Assembly: GCF_020884795.1 (NCBI RefSeq) | Contig: NZ_BBZF01000012.1 | Coordinates: 612,664-676,663, forward strand | Direction of reading: 5' to 3' | Length of the DNA: 64,000 nucleotides | Origin: Micromonospora okii | GTDB taxonomy: Bacteria > Actinomycetota > Actinomycetes > Mycobacteriales > Micromonosporaceae | Made by a program: the position numbers and the translations under genes | In this document: in pieces, positions 7,353 to 16,830 of the stretch | How positions within the stretch are numbered: the first letter of the stretch is position 1 | How the letters are laid out: each line of letters starts with the position of its first letter | The notes under the pieces: generated by a model | Seen by the model: only the letters and a program-made list of their open reading frames with translations | What the model was told of the DNA's origin: nothing | Database searches by the model: none

Positions 7353-8378
7353 GTGACCGACCTGTCCGCCTTCATCGCCGACCTGCCCAAGGTGGAGCTG
7401 CACGTGCACCACGTCGGCTCCGCGTCCCCGCGCGCCGTGGCCGAGCTGGCCGCCCGGCACGCCGGGCGCACCCCGGTTCCCGCCGACCCGGCCGCCCTGG
7501 CCGACTACTTCGCCTTCCGCGACTTCGCCCACTTCATCGAGGTCTACCTCAGCGTCGTCGACCTGATCCGCGACCCGGAGGACGTCTGGATCCTCACCCA
7601 CGAGGTGGCCCGGCAGCTGGCCCGCCAGCAGGTCCGGTACGCCGAGCTGACCATCACCCCGTACTCGCACGTGAGCCGGGGCATCCCCGCCCCCGCGTTC
7701 TGCGAGGCGATCGAGGACGCCCGCAAGCGGGCCGAGGCCGACTTCGGCATCGCCCTGCGCTGGTGCTTCGACATCCCGGGCGAGGCCGGGCTGCCGGCCG
7801 CCGAGGAGACCCTGCGGATCGCCCTGGAGGAGCGCCCCGACGGGCTGATCAGCTTCGGCCTCGGCGGCCCCGAGATCGGGGTGCCCCGGCCGCAGTTCAA
7901 GCCGTACTTCGACCGGGCGCGGGCGGCCGGGCTGCGCTCGGTCCCGCACGCCGGGGAGACCACCGGCCCGCAGACCGTCTGGGACGCGCTGCGCGACCTC
8001 GGCGCGGAGCGGATCGGCCACGGCATCTCCGCCGCCGCCGACCCGGAGCTGCTGGCCCACCTCGCGCAGCGGCGGATCGCCCTGGAGGTCTGCCCGACGT
8101 CCAACGTCCGCACCCGGGCCGTCGCCTCGCTCGACGAGCACCCGCTGCCCCGGCTGGTGGAGGCGGGCGTGCTCGTGACGATCAACTCCGACGACCCGCC
8201 GATGTTCGGCACCACCCTCGACGACGAGTACGCGGTGGCCGCCCGGCTGCTGGGCCTCGGCCCCGACGGGGTGGCGGCGCTGGCCCGCGACGCGGTGACC
8301 GCGTCGTTCCTGGAACCGGGGGAGAAGGCGCGGCTGACCGCCGAGATCGACGCGTACGCGGCGGTGGCGGCCCGCTGA
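7353..8378 (+). CDS. add: Adenosine deaminase
   Basis: A 341-residue amidohydrolase that converts adenosine to inosine. The zinc motif is HVHHVGS (residues 16-22), an actinobacterial variant of HxHxxG. VPHAGETTGPQTVWDAL carries the catalytic His-Ala-Gly-Glu (about 198-214), GHGIS follows (about 223-227), and NSDDPPMFGTTLDDEY gives the C-terminal metal-binding Asp pair. A GTG start follows AGAGGAGACCTC. Deaminases in this subgroup can accept adenine or other nucleosides, so the exact substrate is inferred. It is a single gene with a convergent neighbour. Confidence 0.9.
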   Translation: MTDLSAFIADLPKVELHVHHVGSASPRAVAELAARHAGRTPVPADPAALADYFAFRDFAHFIEVYLSVVDLIRDPEDVWILTHEVARQLARQQVRYAELTITPYSHVSRGIPAPAFCEAIEDARKRAEADFGIALRWCFDIPGEAGLPAAEETLRIALEERPDGLISFGLGGPEIGVPRPQFKPYFDRARAAGLRSVPHAGETTGPQTVWDALRDLGAERIGHGISAAADPELLAHLAQRRIALEVCPTSNVRTRAVASLDEHPLPRLVEAGVLVTINSDDPPMFGTTLDDEYAVAARLLGLGPDGVAALARDAVTASFLEPGEKARLTAEIDAYAAVAAR

Positions 8379-8386
8379 CGGGCCGG

Positions 8387-8434
8387 GCGCGCGGCGGGAG
8401 ATGGCTGTGGGGGAACCGCGCTCCCGCCGCGCGC
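8387..8434. terminator. Hairpin between add and the convergent two-component operon
   Basis: A perfect 14-bp stem (8387-8400 with 8421-8434) with a 20-nt loop lies 8 bp after the add stop. The remaining 150 bp up to 8586 hold no gene; a lower-GC patch at about 8535-8570 has no recognisable promoter. Confidence 0.55.
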
Positions 8435-8586
8435 ATGCACTCCACCGACCCGAGGGTGGTTCCGGGGCCGGGCGGTGGAACTGGTGGGTGTGCGCCATCG
8501 ATGCTGTCACCCCGCGCCCCATGCGCCGCCGTCGTTAAGCAGAACCTAAGAAAGACTTACGTCTGCCCACAGTCAACCCGCGCCGG

Positions 8587-10023
8587 TCAGTCGTCGGCCG
8601 GCCGCCGCCGGGGCCAGCGGCGGCGCGCGGCCTTCTGCTCGCGGGCCTCCCGGGCCATCCGGCCCACCAGGCCGAACCGGCTGACCTGGCGCGGTACGGC
8701 CTCCGGGTCGGCCAGCAGCATCACCACGCTCGCCCCGCCGAGCCGGGCCCGGTCGATGCTCACCGACCCGCTGGCCTGCAACGCCACCCGCTTGGCGATG
8801 TCCAGGCCCAGCCCCGTCGAGCCCTGGTCGCTGGCCCCCCGGCGCAGCGCCCGGTCCGGGTCGGCGATGCCCAGGCCGGCGTCGTCGATGCGGATCGCCA
8901 CGTACCCGTCGCGCCGGGAGACCGCCACCTCGAACGCGGTGCCCTGCGGGGTGTAGCGGAACACGTTGCCGATCACCGCGTCGAGGGCGGCGGCCAGCTC
9001 GGCCCGGGGCACCGGCGCGGGGATGCGCGTCTGCGCGCCGCTGACCCGGTGCGGCCGGTTCTGGTCCCCGGCGAGGGCCGACCAGAACACCATCCGGTCC
9101 CGGACCACCTCGCTGACGTCGCACTCCGCCGGCCCGGCCTCGTGGGCCATCGTCTTGCGGGTCGTGTTGATCAGCACGTCGATCTCGCCCTCGAGGGTCA
9201 CGATGGCCTGCCGGATGCGCCGGATCGTGCGCCGCCGGTCCAGCTCCGCCTCGGTGAAGGAGCCCACGCTGGTGTCGTCGGAGTCCAGCCCCTCGGCGTC
9301 GAGCCGCAGCACGGTCAGCGGGGTCCGCAGCCGGTGCGACAGGTCCGCCACCAGCTCGCGTTCGTCGGTGCGCGCCGCCACGAGGCGGTCGGCCATCCGG
9401 TTGAACGCGTACCCGGCCTCGGCCAGCTCGCGCGGGCCGCTCGGCTCGACGCGTACCCCCAGGTCGCCGTCGCCGAGGGCGAGGGCGGCCTTCACCAGCC
9501 CCCGGGCCGAGTCCACCGCGCGGGCGGCGAGCCGGTCCACCACCAGCACGGCCGCGCCGACCAGCGCCACCGCCACCGCGACCAGCAGCGGCCAGCGGCT
9601 CCCGCCGCCGGCGCGCAGCGCCGAGTCGGGCACGAACACCTCGACCACGGCCACCCGGTCGCCGAGCACCACCGGGTCCAGCCGCAGCGCCCCGCCGGGC
9701 ACGTCGGTGACGACCGAGCGGCGGTCGGCGGCGGCCCGGGCCAGCGCCGCCGGGTCGGCCCGGCCGGCCTGCTCGTTCCCGCCCAGCCCGTGCACCACCG
9801 GCCGGGTCGCCGGGTCCGCGCCGCTGGCCTCCACGGCCCGCCGCACGGCGGCCGGCGCGGTGCTGACGGCGAGCGCGCCGGTGACCAGGGCGGAGCGCCG
9901 GGCGGCGTCGGCGAGGGCCTCCTCGCGGGCCCGATCGCCGAGGCCGACCCCGAGCGGCACGAGGAACGCGAGCGCGACGAGCGCGCACATCCCGGCCGTG
10001 AGCCGGGCCAGCGCGAACCTCAG
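8587..10023 (-). CDS. Sensor histidine kinase
   Basis: About 478 residues. An N-terminal membrane helix (MCALVALAFLVPLGVGLGD) precedes an extracytoplasmic segment of about 110 residues. A second helix (WPLLVAVAVALVGAAVLVV) leads into HAMP, HisKA with the phosphoacceptor H in ELVADLSHRLRTPLTVLRLD, and an HATPase domain with the N box IGNVFRYTPQG and G boxes DAGLGIADPD and STGLGLDIAKRV. It partners the response regulator upstream. The start is awkward: no ATG or GTG lies at the junction. CTG at 10023 overlaps the regulator stop (CTGA) and keeps the full helix; the first ATG is at 9990. The signal is unknown. Confidence 0.88.
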   Translation of the reverse strand: MRFALARLTAGMCALVALAFLVPLGVGLGDRAREEALADAARRSALVTGALAVSTAPAAVRRAVEASGADPATRPVVHGLGGNEQAGRADPAALARAAADRRSVVTDVPGGALRLDPVVLGDRVAVVEVFVPDSALRAGGGSRWPLLVAVAVALVGAAVLVVDRLAARAVDSARGLVKAALALGDGDLGVRVEPSGPRELAEAGYAFNRMADRLVAARTDERELVADLSHRLRTPLTVLRLDAEGLDSDDTSVGSFTEAELDRRRTIRRIRQAIVTLEGEIDVLINTTRKTMAHEAGPAECDVSEVVRDRMVFWSALAGDQNRPHRVSGAQTRIPAPVPRAELAAALDAVIGNVFRYTPQGTAFEVAVSRRDGYVAIRIDDAGLGIADPDRALRRGASDQGSTGLGLDIAKRVALQASGSVSIDRARLGGASVVMLLADPEAVPRQVSRFGLVGRMAREAREQKAARRRWPRRRPADD

Positions 10024-10709
10024 TCCGGGGCCACCAGCCGGAATCCCACCCCCCGCACGGTGCGCAGGTAGCGCGGCTTCGCCGCGGACTCGCCCATTTT
10101 GCGGCGTAGCCAGTACAGGTGAACGTCGATGGTCTGGTCCTCGCCGACCGATGGCTGCCGCCATACCTCCTCCAAGAGCTCCCGGCGGGACACTACCCGG
10201 CCGGGGCGGGCGGCCAGGTACGCGAGCAGGTCGAACTCCTTGCGGGTCAGCGCCAGCGGCGCCCCGTCGAGCAGGGCGCTGCGCTCGCCGACGTCGACCC
10301 GCAGCCCGCCGACGGTGTGCACGGCCGGCTGCACGCTGCGGCTGGCCCGGCCGGCCCGACGCAGCACGGTGGTGATCCGGGCGTCCAGGTGCGCCCCGGT
10401 GAACGGCTTGACCATGTAGTCGTCGGCCCCGGCCCGCAGCAGGCGCACCACCGACTGCTCGTCGTCGCGGGCGGTGGCGATGATGATCGGCACGTCGGTG
10501 ATCCCGCGCAGCATCCGCAGCGCGTCCGAGCCGTCCAGGTCCGGCAGGCCGAGGTCGAGCACCACGAGGTCCGGGGTCTGCGCCGCCACCCGGCGCAGCG
10601 CGTCCAGCGCCGTGCCGACGGCGTGCACGGCGTGCCCCCGGTCGGCGAGGGAGCGCAGCATCGCGCCGCGTACGACGTGGTCGTCTTCGACCAGCAGGAC
10701 CGTGGCCAC
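10020..10709 (-). CDS. OmpR-family response regulator
   Basis: A 229-residue two-domain regulator. The receiver domain has the acidic pair VEDD (about 8-11), phosphoacceptor D in VVLDLGLPD (about residue 52), T in IIATARDD and K in DDYMVKPF (about 102). The C-terminal winged helix includes LTRKEFDLLAYLAARPGRVVSRRELLEEVW and ends IDVHLYWLRRKMGESAAKPRYLRTVRGVGFRLV. A GTG start at 10709 fits the receiver start VATVLLVEDD. It is followed by the kinase with a 4-bp overlap, making a normal regulator-kinase operon transcribed away from the ADP-ribosylglycohydrolase gene. Confidence 0.93.
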   Translation of the reverse strand: MATVLLVEDDHVVRGAMLRSLADRGHAVHAVGTALDALRRVAAQTPDLVVLDLGLPDLDGSDALRMLRGITDVPIIIATARDDEQSVVRLLRAGADDYMVKPFTGAHLDARITTVLRRAGRASRSVQPAVHTVGGLRVDVGERSALLDGAPLALTRKEFDLLAYLAARPGRVVSRRELLEEVWRQPSVGEDQTIDVHLYWLRRKMGESAAKPRYLRTVRGVGFRLVAPD

Positions 10710-10782
10710 GTCAGCACCGTACTCGTGGCGGCAAGCCGAGCGCGTTGCGGCGCACCAGCGCAGCGGGCAAGCTGGTACGGCC

Positions 10783-11706
10783 ATGTCCTTCACTCTCTTT
10801 CCGGACACCCGGCTGGCGCTGGCCCGGGACAGCCTCGCCGGCCTCTCCGTCGGCGACGCCCTCGGCTCCCAGTTCTTCGTGCCGGGGAACGACCCGGCGG
10901 CCCTCGCCGCCGGGCGGCTCCCCGCGCCGCCCTGGCAGTGGACCGACGACACCGAGATGGCGTGCTCGGTGCTGGCCGAGCTGGCGGGCGGCGGCGAGGT
11001 CGACCGGGACCGGCTGGCGCTGGCCTTCGCCGAGCGCTGCGAGCCGTACCGGGGCTACGGCCCCGGCGCGGTGACCATCCTGCGCCTGATCCGCACCGGC
11101 ACGCCGTGGCCCGTCGCGGCGGCCTCCGCGTTCGACGGACAGGGCTCCTGCGGCAACGGCGCGGCGATGCGGGTCGGGCCGCTCGGCGCGTGGTTCGCCG
11201 ACTCGACCGCGCGGGCGGCGGCCCAGGCGCGGGCGTCGGCCGAGGTCACCCACGCCCACCCGGAGGGAATCGCCGGCGCGGTCGCGGTGGCGGTGGCCGC
11301 CGCCCTGGCCGCGCGGGCCCGCCTCGACGGGGACCGCCCGCCGCCGTCGCGGCTGCTCGCCGCGGTGGCCGCGGCCCTCGACCCCGGCGGCGAGGTGCAC
11401 CAGGGGGTACGCCGGGCCGCCGGCCTGCTGGGCCGCCCCGCCTCCGTGGCCGCCGACGCGCTGGGCAACGGCTCCCGGGTGACCGCACAGGACACCGTCC
11501 CGTTCACCCTCTGGGTGGCCGCCACGCACCTCGACGACTACCCGGCGGCGATCCGGGCCTGCGTCGAGGCGGGCGGGGACGTCGACACCACGGCCGCGAT
11601 CGTCGGCGCGGTGGTGGCCGCCCACACCGGCGTCGGCGCGCCGGGCGGGGTGCCCGCCGACTGGCTGGCCGCCCGCGAGCCGCTGCCGCAGTGGGCCCAC
11701 GGTTGA
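10783..11706 (+). CDS. ADP-ribosylglycohydrolase family protein
   Basis: A 307-residue DraG/ARH-fold protein. Metal-binding signatures are present: SVGDALGSQF (about 20-29), WTDDTEMA (about 50-57), GSCGNGAAMRVGPLG (about 123-137) and GGDVDTTAAIVGAVVAA (about 265-281), which together bind the two Mg ions in this family. It probably removes ADP-ribose from proteins, nucleic acids or small molecules. No ADP-ribosyltransferase gene is adjacent, so the partner is unknown. The start ATG at 10783 lies 73 bp from the divergent response regulator. The dispersed 57-bp repeat overlaps its stop codon. Confidence 0.88.
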   Translation: MSFTLFPDTRLALARDSLAGLSVGDALGSQFFVPGNDPAALAAGRLPAPPWQWTDDTEMACSVLAELAGGGEVDRDRLALAFAERCEPYRGYGPGAVTILRLIRTGTPWPVAAASAFDGQGSCGNGAAMRVGPLGAWFADSTARAAAQARASAEVTHAHPEGIAGAVAVAVAAALAARARLDGDRPPPSRLLAAVAAALDPGGEVHQGVRRAAGLLGRPASVAADALGNGSRVTAQDTVPFTLWVAATHLDDYPAAIRACVEAGGDVDTTAAIVGAVVAAHTGVGAPGGVPADWLAAREPLPQWAHG

Positions 11707-11755
11707 CAGGGTGCCCCTCCTCTACGGAATGCGATAAGAAGGTGCCCTTCCTTGC
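11701..11755 (-). repeat. Dispersed 57-bp repeat, copy A
   Basis: On the minus strand it reads GCAAGGAAGGGCACCTTCTT and continues ATCGCATTCCGTAGAGGAGG, the same pattern as copies at 26816, 60961 and 61741. This copy is the most diverged, especially in its second half. It overlaps the final codon and stop of the ADP-ribosylglycohydrolase gene and ends 5 bp before a possible thrS -10 box. Confidence 0.75.
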
Positions 11756-11759
11756 CCGC

Positions 11760-11765
11760 TAGCAT
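11760..11765 (+). promoter_or_regulatory. Candidate -10 box of thrS
   Basis: TAGCAT lies 50 bp before the thrS start; the same hexamer or a TAGnnT variant precedes pdxS, relA, yebC, yajC and the MBL gene. No good -35 is visible; the repeat copy A occupies that position. Confidence 0.35.
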
Positions 11766-11815
11766 CAGCGGGGGCGGTCGCCCGGCCGCGTCAGTCGTCA
11801 CCCTGAGGAGTAGCC

Positions 11816-13822
11816 GTGTCAGCACCCCGTAATCCCGTCGTGGCCGACCCCGTCGTCGTCGCCGCCGGGACCACGGCGGCCGACGCGGTGGCCGCGGCCG
11901 GCCTGCCCGGCAGCGGCCCGAAGGCGATCGTCGTCGTCCGCGACCCGCTCGGCCAGCTCCGCGACCTCGACTGGTCGCCGGCCGAGGACACCAGCGTCGA
12001 GCCGGTCGCCCTCGACTCGCCGGACGGGCTGAACGTGCTGCGCCACTCGACCGCGCACGTGCTCGCCCAAGCCGTGCAGGACGTCTTCCCCGACGCGAAG
12101 CTGGGCATCGGCCCGCCGATCGAGAACGGCTTCTACTACGACTTCGCGGTCGACAAGCCGTTCCAGCCCGACGACCTGGCGAAGCTCGAGAAGCGGATGC
12201 AGGAGATCGTCAAGTCGGGGCAGCGGTTCCGCCGCCGCCGCTTCGGCAGCCTGGAGGAGGCGCGGGGCGAGCTGGCCGCCGAGCCGTTCAAGCTGGAGTT
12301 GATCGAGGTCAAGGGCGAGGGCCTGGACACCTCCGAGGTGATGGAGGTGGGCGGCGGCGAGCTGACCATCTACGACAACCTCGCCGCCAAGGAGGACAAG
12401 GTCTGCTGGTCGGACCTGTGCCGGGGCCCCCACCTGCCGAACACCCGCCTGATCGGGGCGTTCAAGCTGATGCGCTCGGCCGCCGCGTACTGGCGGGGCA
12501 GCGAGAAGAACCCGCAGCTCCAGCGGGTGTACGGCACCGCGTGGCCGACCCGCGACGAGCTGAAGGCGTACCTGAAGCTGCTGGAGGAGGCCGCCCGGCG
12601 CGACCACCGCAAGCTCGGGGTGGACCTCGACCTGTTCAGCTTCCCCGACGAGCTGGGCTCGGGCCTGCCGGTCTTCCACCCCAAGGGCGGCATCATCCGC
12701 CGGGAGATGGAGAACTACTCGCGGATCAAGCACGAGCAGGCCGGGTACGCCTTCGTCAACACCCCGCACATCACCAAGGGCAAGCTGTACGAGGTCTCCG
12801 GGCACCTTGGCTGGTACGCCGACGGCATGTTCCCGCCCATGGAGGTGGACGGCGCCAAGTACTACCTCAAGCCGATGAACTGCCCGATGCACGACCTGAT
12901 CTTCCGGTCCCGGGGCCGCTCCTACCGTGAGCTGCCGCTGCGGATGTTCGAGTTCGGCACCGTCTACCGGTACGAGAAGTCCGGCGTCGTGCACGGCCTG
13001 ACCCGGGTCCGGGGCATGACCCAGGACGACGCGCACATCTTCTGCACCGAGGAGCAGATGGCGGGCGAGCTGAAGTCGCTGCTCGTCTTCGTGCTCGAAC
13101 TGCTGCGCGACTACGGCCTGGACGACTTCTACCTGGAGCTGTCCACCCGCAACCCGGAGAAGTCCGTCGGCACCGACGAGAACTGGGAGCGGGCCACCGA
13201 GGCGCTGCGCTCCGCGGCTCAGGAGTCGGGCCTGGACCTGGTCCCGGACCCGGGCGGCGCGGCCTTCTACGGGCCGAAGATCTCCGTGCAGGCCAAGGAC
13301 GCCATCGGCCGGACCTGGCAGATGTCCACCATCCAGGTCGACTTCAACCTGCCGGAGCTGTTCGGGCTGGAGTACCAGGCCGCCGACGGCAGCCGGCAGC
13401 GGCCGGTGATGATCCACCGGGCGCTCTTCGGCTCGATCGAGCGGTTCTTCGGGGTGCTCACCGAGCACTACGCGGGCGCGTTCCCGGCCTGGCTGGCCCC
13501 GGTGCAGGTGGTCGGCATCCCGATCCGCGAGGAGCACACCGACTACCTGCACGGCTTCGTGGCGGCGCTGCGCGCCGAGGGCGTGCGCGCCGAGGTGGAC
13601 GCGGGCGACGACCGGATGCAGAAGAAGATCCGCACGGCCCAGCAGCAGAAGATCCCGTTCATGGTGATCGCCGGCGACGACGACGTGGCCGCCGGGACGG
13701 TGTCGTTCCGCTACCGCGACGGCTCGCAGCGCAACGGGGTGCCGATGGCCGAGGCCGTGACCCACGTCCTCGACGTGATCCGGTCCCGCAGCAACGTCGG
13801 GCCGTCCGCCGCCGAGGTCTGA
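11816..13822 (+). CDS. thrS: Threonine--tRNA ligase
   Basis: A 668-residue class II synthetase that charges tRNA-Thr. In order: TGS-like N-domain (1-60), editing domain with [34 protein letters not shown] (about 67-100), catalytic core with [54 protein letters not shown] (motif 2 region, about 350-405) and motif 3 [21 protein letters not shown], then the anticodon-binding domain from about 560 ([13 protein letters not shown]). Length is normal. The GTG start is used. No T-box leader is visible in the 50-base 5' region. A convergent terminator follows. Confidence 0.97.
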   Translation: MSAPRNPVVADPVVVAAGTTAADAVAAAGLPGSGPKAIVVVRDPLGQLRDLDWSPAEDTSVEPVALDSPDGLNVLRHSTAHVLAQAVQDVFPDAKLGIGPPIENGFYYDFAVDKPFQPDDLAKLEKRMQEIVKSGQRFRRRRFGSLEEARGELAAEPFKLELIEVKGEGLDTSEVMEVGGGELTIYDNLAAKEDKVCWSDLCRGPHLPNTRLIGAFKLMRSAAAYWRGSEKNPQLQRVYGTAWPTRDELKAYLKLLEEAARRDHRKLGVDLDLFSFPDELGSGLPVFHPKGGIIRREMENYSRIKHEQAGYAFVNTPHITKGKLYEVSGHLGWYADGMFPPMEVDGAKYYLKPMNCPMHDLIFRSRGRSYRELPLRMFEFGTVYRYEKSGVVHGLTRVRGMTQDDAHIFCTEEQMAGELKSLLVFVLELLRDYGLDDFYLELSTRNPEKSVGTDENWERATEALRSAAQESGLDLVPDPGGAAFYGPKISVQAKDAIGRTWQMSTIQVDFNLPELFGLEYQAADGSRQRPVMIHRALFGSIERFFGVLTEHYAGAFPAWLAPVQVVGIPIREEHTDYLHGFVAALRAEGVRAEVDAGDDRMQKKIRTAQQQKIPFMVIAGDDDVAAGTVSFRYRDGSQRNGVPMAEAVTHVLDVIRSRSNVGPSAAEV

Positions 13823-13828
13823 GCGGCA

Positions 13829-13861
13829 CGCCGGCTGCCCGTCGAGGGCGGGCAGCCGGCG
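13829..13861. terminator. Bidirectional terminator thrS / peptide operon
   Basis: A perfect 13-bp stem (13829-13841 with 13849-13861) with a 7-nt loop lies between the convergent thrS and signal-peptidase genes. Confidence 0.8.
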
Positions 13862-13888
13862 GTCCGTCCCCGCCGGGGCGCGCCCCCG

Positions 13889-14374
13889 TCACCGGCGGGG
13901 ACGCCCGACCACCGTGCCCAGCACCCGGGTCGCCGGGAAGTAGCCGAGCGAGCGGGAGTCGAGGCTCGCCCGGGGGTTGTCCCCGAGCAGGACCAGGTGA
14001 CCGGGGGGCACCCGGCCCTCGGCGGCGTCCGCCAGGGCGGGCACCCGGTCGCGGGGCACCTCGTCGCCCGGGGCCGCCGCGACCCGTTTGATCAGCCACC
14101 GCCGCCGGGTCAGCTCCGCCGGCCGGTCGGACAGCTCCGGGCTGCGCCACCGGCCGTCCGGGTCGGGCTGTTCCACCACGACCACCTCGCCCGCGTCCGC
14201 CGGTCGGCGGCGCACCAGCACCCGGTCGCCCTGCCGGTAGGTCGGCTCCATGCTCACCCCGTGCACGGTCACGCTCACCAGCAGGCGGCTCAGCGCCGCC
14301 CGGGCGAGCAGCACCAGGACCGGGCCGAGGACGACGACGCCGCCCGCGACGAGCCACCACACCCGGGCGGTCAC
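13889..14374 (-). CDS. S26-family signal peptidase (peptide cluster)
   Basis: A 161-residue type I signal peptidase with one N-terminal membrane anchor (VWWLVAGGVVVLGPVLVLLARAAL). The catalytic Ser is in VHGVSMEPTYRQGD (about residues 37-50) and the Lys in WLIKRVAAAPGDEV (about 88-101). The C-terminal box LVLLGDNPRASLDSRSLGYFPATRVLGTV is the family's GDN-x-SxDSR region. It is shorter than the housekeeping LepB. Its GTG overlaps the ABC exporter stop by 4 bp, so it is the last gene of the small-peptide operon and probably matures that peptide outside the membrane. Confidence 0.85.
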   Translation of the reverse strand: MTARVWWLVAGGVVVLGPVLVLLARAALSRLLVSVTVHGVSMEPTYRQGDRVLVRRRPADAGEVVVVEQPDPDGRWRSPELSDRPAELTRRRWLIKRVAAAPGDEVPRDRVPALADAAEGRVPPGHLVLLGDNPRASLDSRSLGYFPATRVLGTVVGRPRR

Positions 14375-16287
14375 GGCCGGTCCCCCGTGGCGGTCGTGAC
14401 CGGCTGGTCCTGGTAGCCCGCCGCCTGGAGCGCGAACAGCCGGGCGTACTCCCCGCCGGCCGCGACCAGCGACCGGTGGTCGCCCTGCTCGGCGATCCGG
14501 CCGTCGCGCAGCACCACGATCGAGTCGGCGTCGCGCAGGGTGCCGAGCCGGTGCGAGACCAGCACGCTGGTACGCCCGGCCCGGTGCCGGCGCAACGAGG
14601 TGTGGATCTCGTGCTCGGCCGCGGCGTCCAGGCCGGCCGACGGCTCGTCGAGGATCATCAGGTCCCGCCGGTCCCGGAGGAACGCGCGGGCCAGCGCCAA
14701 CCGCTGCCACTGCCCGCCGGAGAGCGCCACCCCCGTCTCCGGGTCGTCCTTGCCGGCCTCGGTGAGGAACATCCGGGACAGCAGGGTGTCGTACCCGTGG
14801 GGGAGCGCGGCGAGTCCCTCGTCGATGCCGGCCCGGACGGCGGCGGCCCGGACCCGGCTCCGGTCGCCCAGGACGGCCAGGTCACCGAGCCCGATGTTCT
14901 CCGCCGCCGTCATCTCGTAGTGCATGTAGTCCTGGAACACCGCCCCGATGCGCCGGCGCAGCTCGGCGACGTCGACGGCGCGCAGGTCCACCCCGTCCCA
15001 CAGGATCCGCCCCCGGGTCGGGTCGTAGAACCGGCAGAGCAGCTTCACGATCGTCGACTTGCCGGCCCCGTTCACCCCGACCAGGCCGACCGTCTGCCCG
15101 TACGGGATGTGCAGGTCGACCCCGCGCAGCACCCAGGGGTGCCGGTCGGAGTAGCGGAACCAGACGTCGCGGAACTCGACGCCCCGACGCAGCGCCGGCA
15201 GCGGCTGCGGCTCGCGCGGCGTGGGCAGGTCCGGGCCGGCGGTGGTGACGGCGACGTAGTGCCCGAACATCAGCAGCGCGTGGTGCGCCCGGGCGACCTC
15301 CCCGGCCAGGGCCGCCAGCGCCGCCTGCACGCCGGCCACGGCCGCGATGAACAGGGTCACGTCGCCGACCGACAGCCGGCCCGAGCGGGCCGCCTGCACC
15401 GCCCACAGCAGCCCCGCCCCGGAGACGAGGGCGGCCAGCACGCCGAGGCCGGCCTGGAGCCGGACCTGCCGGCGGTCCACCGCCCGCTTGCGGGCGTTGC
15501 TGTCGCGGCGGTCGGCCAGCATCCGCCCCCGCAGGAACGCGCCGATCCCGAACAGCCGCACCTCCTGGACCGCCTGCACCGTGGTCAGGAGCTGGCTGTG
15601 GAAGAACTCCCGCCGCTCGGCCGGGCCGATCTCCCAGGCGACCGTGGCGCGCTGCCGGGCCAGGACGATCTCCGCGACCAGGACCAGCGCGCCGGACGCC
15701 AGCACCAGCCCCGCCAGCAGGGGGCTGAGCACGAACAGGGTGGTGAGGAACCCGCTGACGGTCAGACCGACCCGCCCGACGGCGAGCAGGCCGGCCGACA
15801 CCTGGTTGGGCATGACCTCGCCGGCCTGCCGGGCGAGCCGCAGCCGGTCCAGGAAGGCCGGGTCCTCGAAGCGGCCGAGCCCGACGAAGCCGTCCACGGC
15901 GGTGAAGAGCCGGTCCTGGGCCAGCAGCCCCACCGCCCGGTCCAGCTCGGCCCGCAGGTAGGTGCCGACCTGCGGGATCAGGCCGGTGGCCAGCGCGGCT
16001 GCGGCCAGCCCCAGTCCCAGCCCGACCAGCCGGCCCGGGTCGGCGGCGCCGGCGAGCGTGTCCAGCACCAGCTTGGTCAGCCACGCCACCACCACCGGCA
16101 GCCCGCCGGCGGCCACGGTGACCAGCACGTACGCCATCAGGTGCGGCGGCGCGGCGTGGGCGGCCAGCCCGACCGCCGCCATCGCCCGGCGGGCCAGCAG
16201 GCGGGTGCCCGGCGTGACCGCAGCCGGCTCGGGGCCGGCCACCGGGGTGCCGGCCCCCGCGTCCCGCGTCGACCCGGGCTGGGTCAC
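14371..16287 (-). CDS. ABC exporter, fused permease and ATPase (peptide cluster)
   Basis: A 638-residue half-transporter. Six-helix permease region about 40-345; ATPase from about 375 with Walker A GVNGAGKST, Q-loop VFQDYMHYEM, signature LSGGQWQRLALARAF, Walker B LMILDEPSAGLD and switch His in VLVSHRLG. There is no N-terminal C39 peptidase domain, so leader cleavage must be done elsewhere, consistent with the adjoining S26 peptidase. The gene overlaps the thioredoxin-like gene upstream and the peptidase downstream by 4 bp each. I infer export of the 65-residue Cys-rich product encoded at the head of the operon. Confidence 0.88.
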   Translation of the reverse strand: MTQPGSTRDAGAGTPVAGPEPAAVTPGTRLLARRAMAAVGLAAHAAPPHLMAYVLVTVAAGGLPVVVAWLTKLVLDTLAGAADPGRLVGLGLGLAAAALATGLIPQVGTYLRAELDRAVGLLAQDRLFTAVDGFVGLGRFEDPAFLDRLRLARQAGEVMPNQVSAGLLAVGRVGLTVSGFLTTLFVLSPLLAGLVLASGALVLVAEIVLARQRATVAWEIGPAERREFFHSQLLTTVQAVQEVRLFGIGAFLRGRMLADRRDSNARKRAVDRRQVRLQAGLGVLAALVSGAGLLWAVQAARSGRLSVGDVTLFIAAVAGVQAALAALAGEVARAHHALLMFGHYVAVTTAGPDLPTPREPQPLPALRRGVEFRDVWFRYSDRHPWVLRGVDLHIPYGQTVGLVGVNGAGKSTIVKLLCRFYDPTRGRILWDGVDLRAVDVAELRRRIGAVFQDYMHYEMTAAENIGLGDLAVLGDRSRVRAAAVRAGIDEGLAALPHGYDTLLSRMFLTEAGKDDPETGVALSGGQWQRLALARAFLRDRRDLMILDEPSAGLDAAAEHEIHTSLRRHRAGRTSVLVSHRLGTLRDADSIVVLRDGRIAEQGDHRSLVAAGGEYARLFALQAAGYQDQPVTTATGDRP

Positions 16288-16814
16288 GCCGGCACCTCCG
16301 AGCGCTTCTTGACCCGGACGACCCGGCCCTGCCCGTCCGCGGCCACCCAGAGCATGGTCGGGTAGTTGGTCGCCCGGAAGGCCCGGCTGAGCGGGCCGCC
16401 CGGCTGCTCGACCACCACCCGGGCGACCGGGGCCAGCTCGGCGACGAACGACTCCGCCTCGGCCCGCTCGCCCACCACCACGGCCAGCACCCGGTCCCGG
16501 CCGCCCGGGGTGTCGGCGGCGTGCGCCACGAGCTCGGGCAGCTTCTCGGCGCAGGAGGCGCAGTTCGGCGAGACGAACGCGACGAAAGTGTCCTCCATCA
16601 GGTCCCGTCCGCCCACCGGTCGCCCGGCCACGTCGACGACGGAGAACCCGCCGACCTCCTCGCCGATCTCCAGGCCGCCGGAGCCGGCCACCCCGGCCCC
16701 GCTGGAGAGCAGCGTGTTGTGCTCGCGCAGCCGTTTCACCACGCCGAGGGTCAGGATCAGGTTGAGCGCGCCCAGCAGCCCGACGGCGACCACGGCGGTG
16801 ACGAGTAGCGGCAT
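16284..16814 (-). CDS. TlpA/MauD-like thioredoxin-fold membrane protein (peptide cluster)
   Basis: 176 residues: an N-terminal membrane anchor (LLVTAVVAVGLLGALNLILTLGVV), a linker, then a thioredoxin-like domain with the redox motif SPNCASCAEKLPEL (CxxC about residues 90-93) and the conserved cis-Pro region NYPTMLWV (about 153-160). The protein is therefore a membrane-tethered thiol-disulfide oxidoreductase facing outside. With the MauE-like protein next to it, it parallels the MauD/MauE pair that makes disulfides in the Cys-rich methylamine dehydrogenase small subunit. No amine dehydrogenase is present; the likely client is the 8-Cys peptide. Confidence 0.85.
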   Translation of the reverse strand: MPLLVTAVVAVGLLGALNLILTLGVVKRLREHNTLLSSGAGVAGSGGLEIGEEVGGFSVVDVAGRPVGGRDLMEDTFVAFVSPNCASCAEKLPELVAHAADTPGGRDRVLAVVVGERAEAESFVAELAPVARVVVEQPGGPLSRAFRATNYPTMLWVAADGQGRVVRVKKRSEVPA

Positions 16815-16830
16815 GACAATCTCCTTCTGG

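Noticed and set aside
11766..11815. Possible T-box or other riboswitch before thrS (also considered before hisS and aspS)
   Set aside because: The regions are too short or lack the T-box TGGN-type bulge, specifier loop and terminator/antiterminator pairing.
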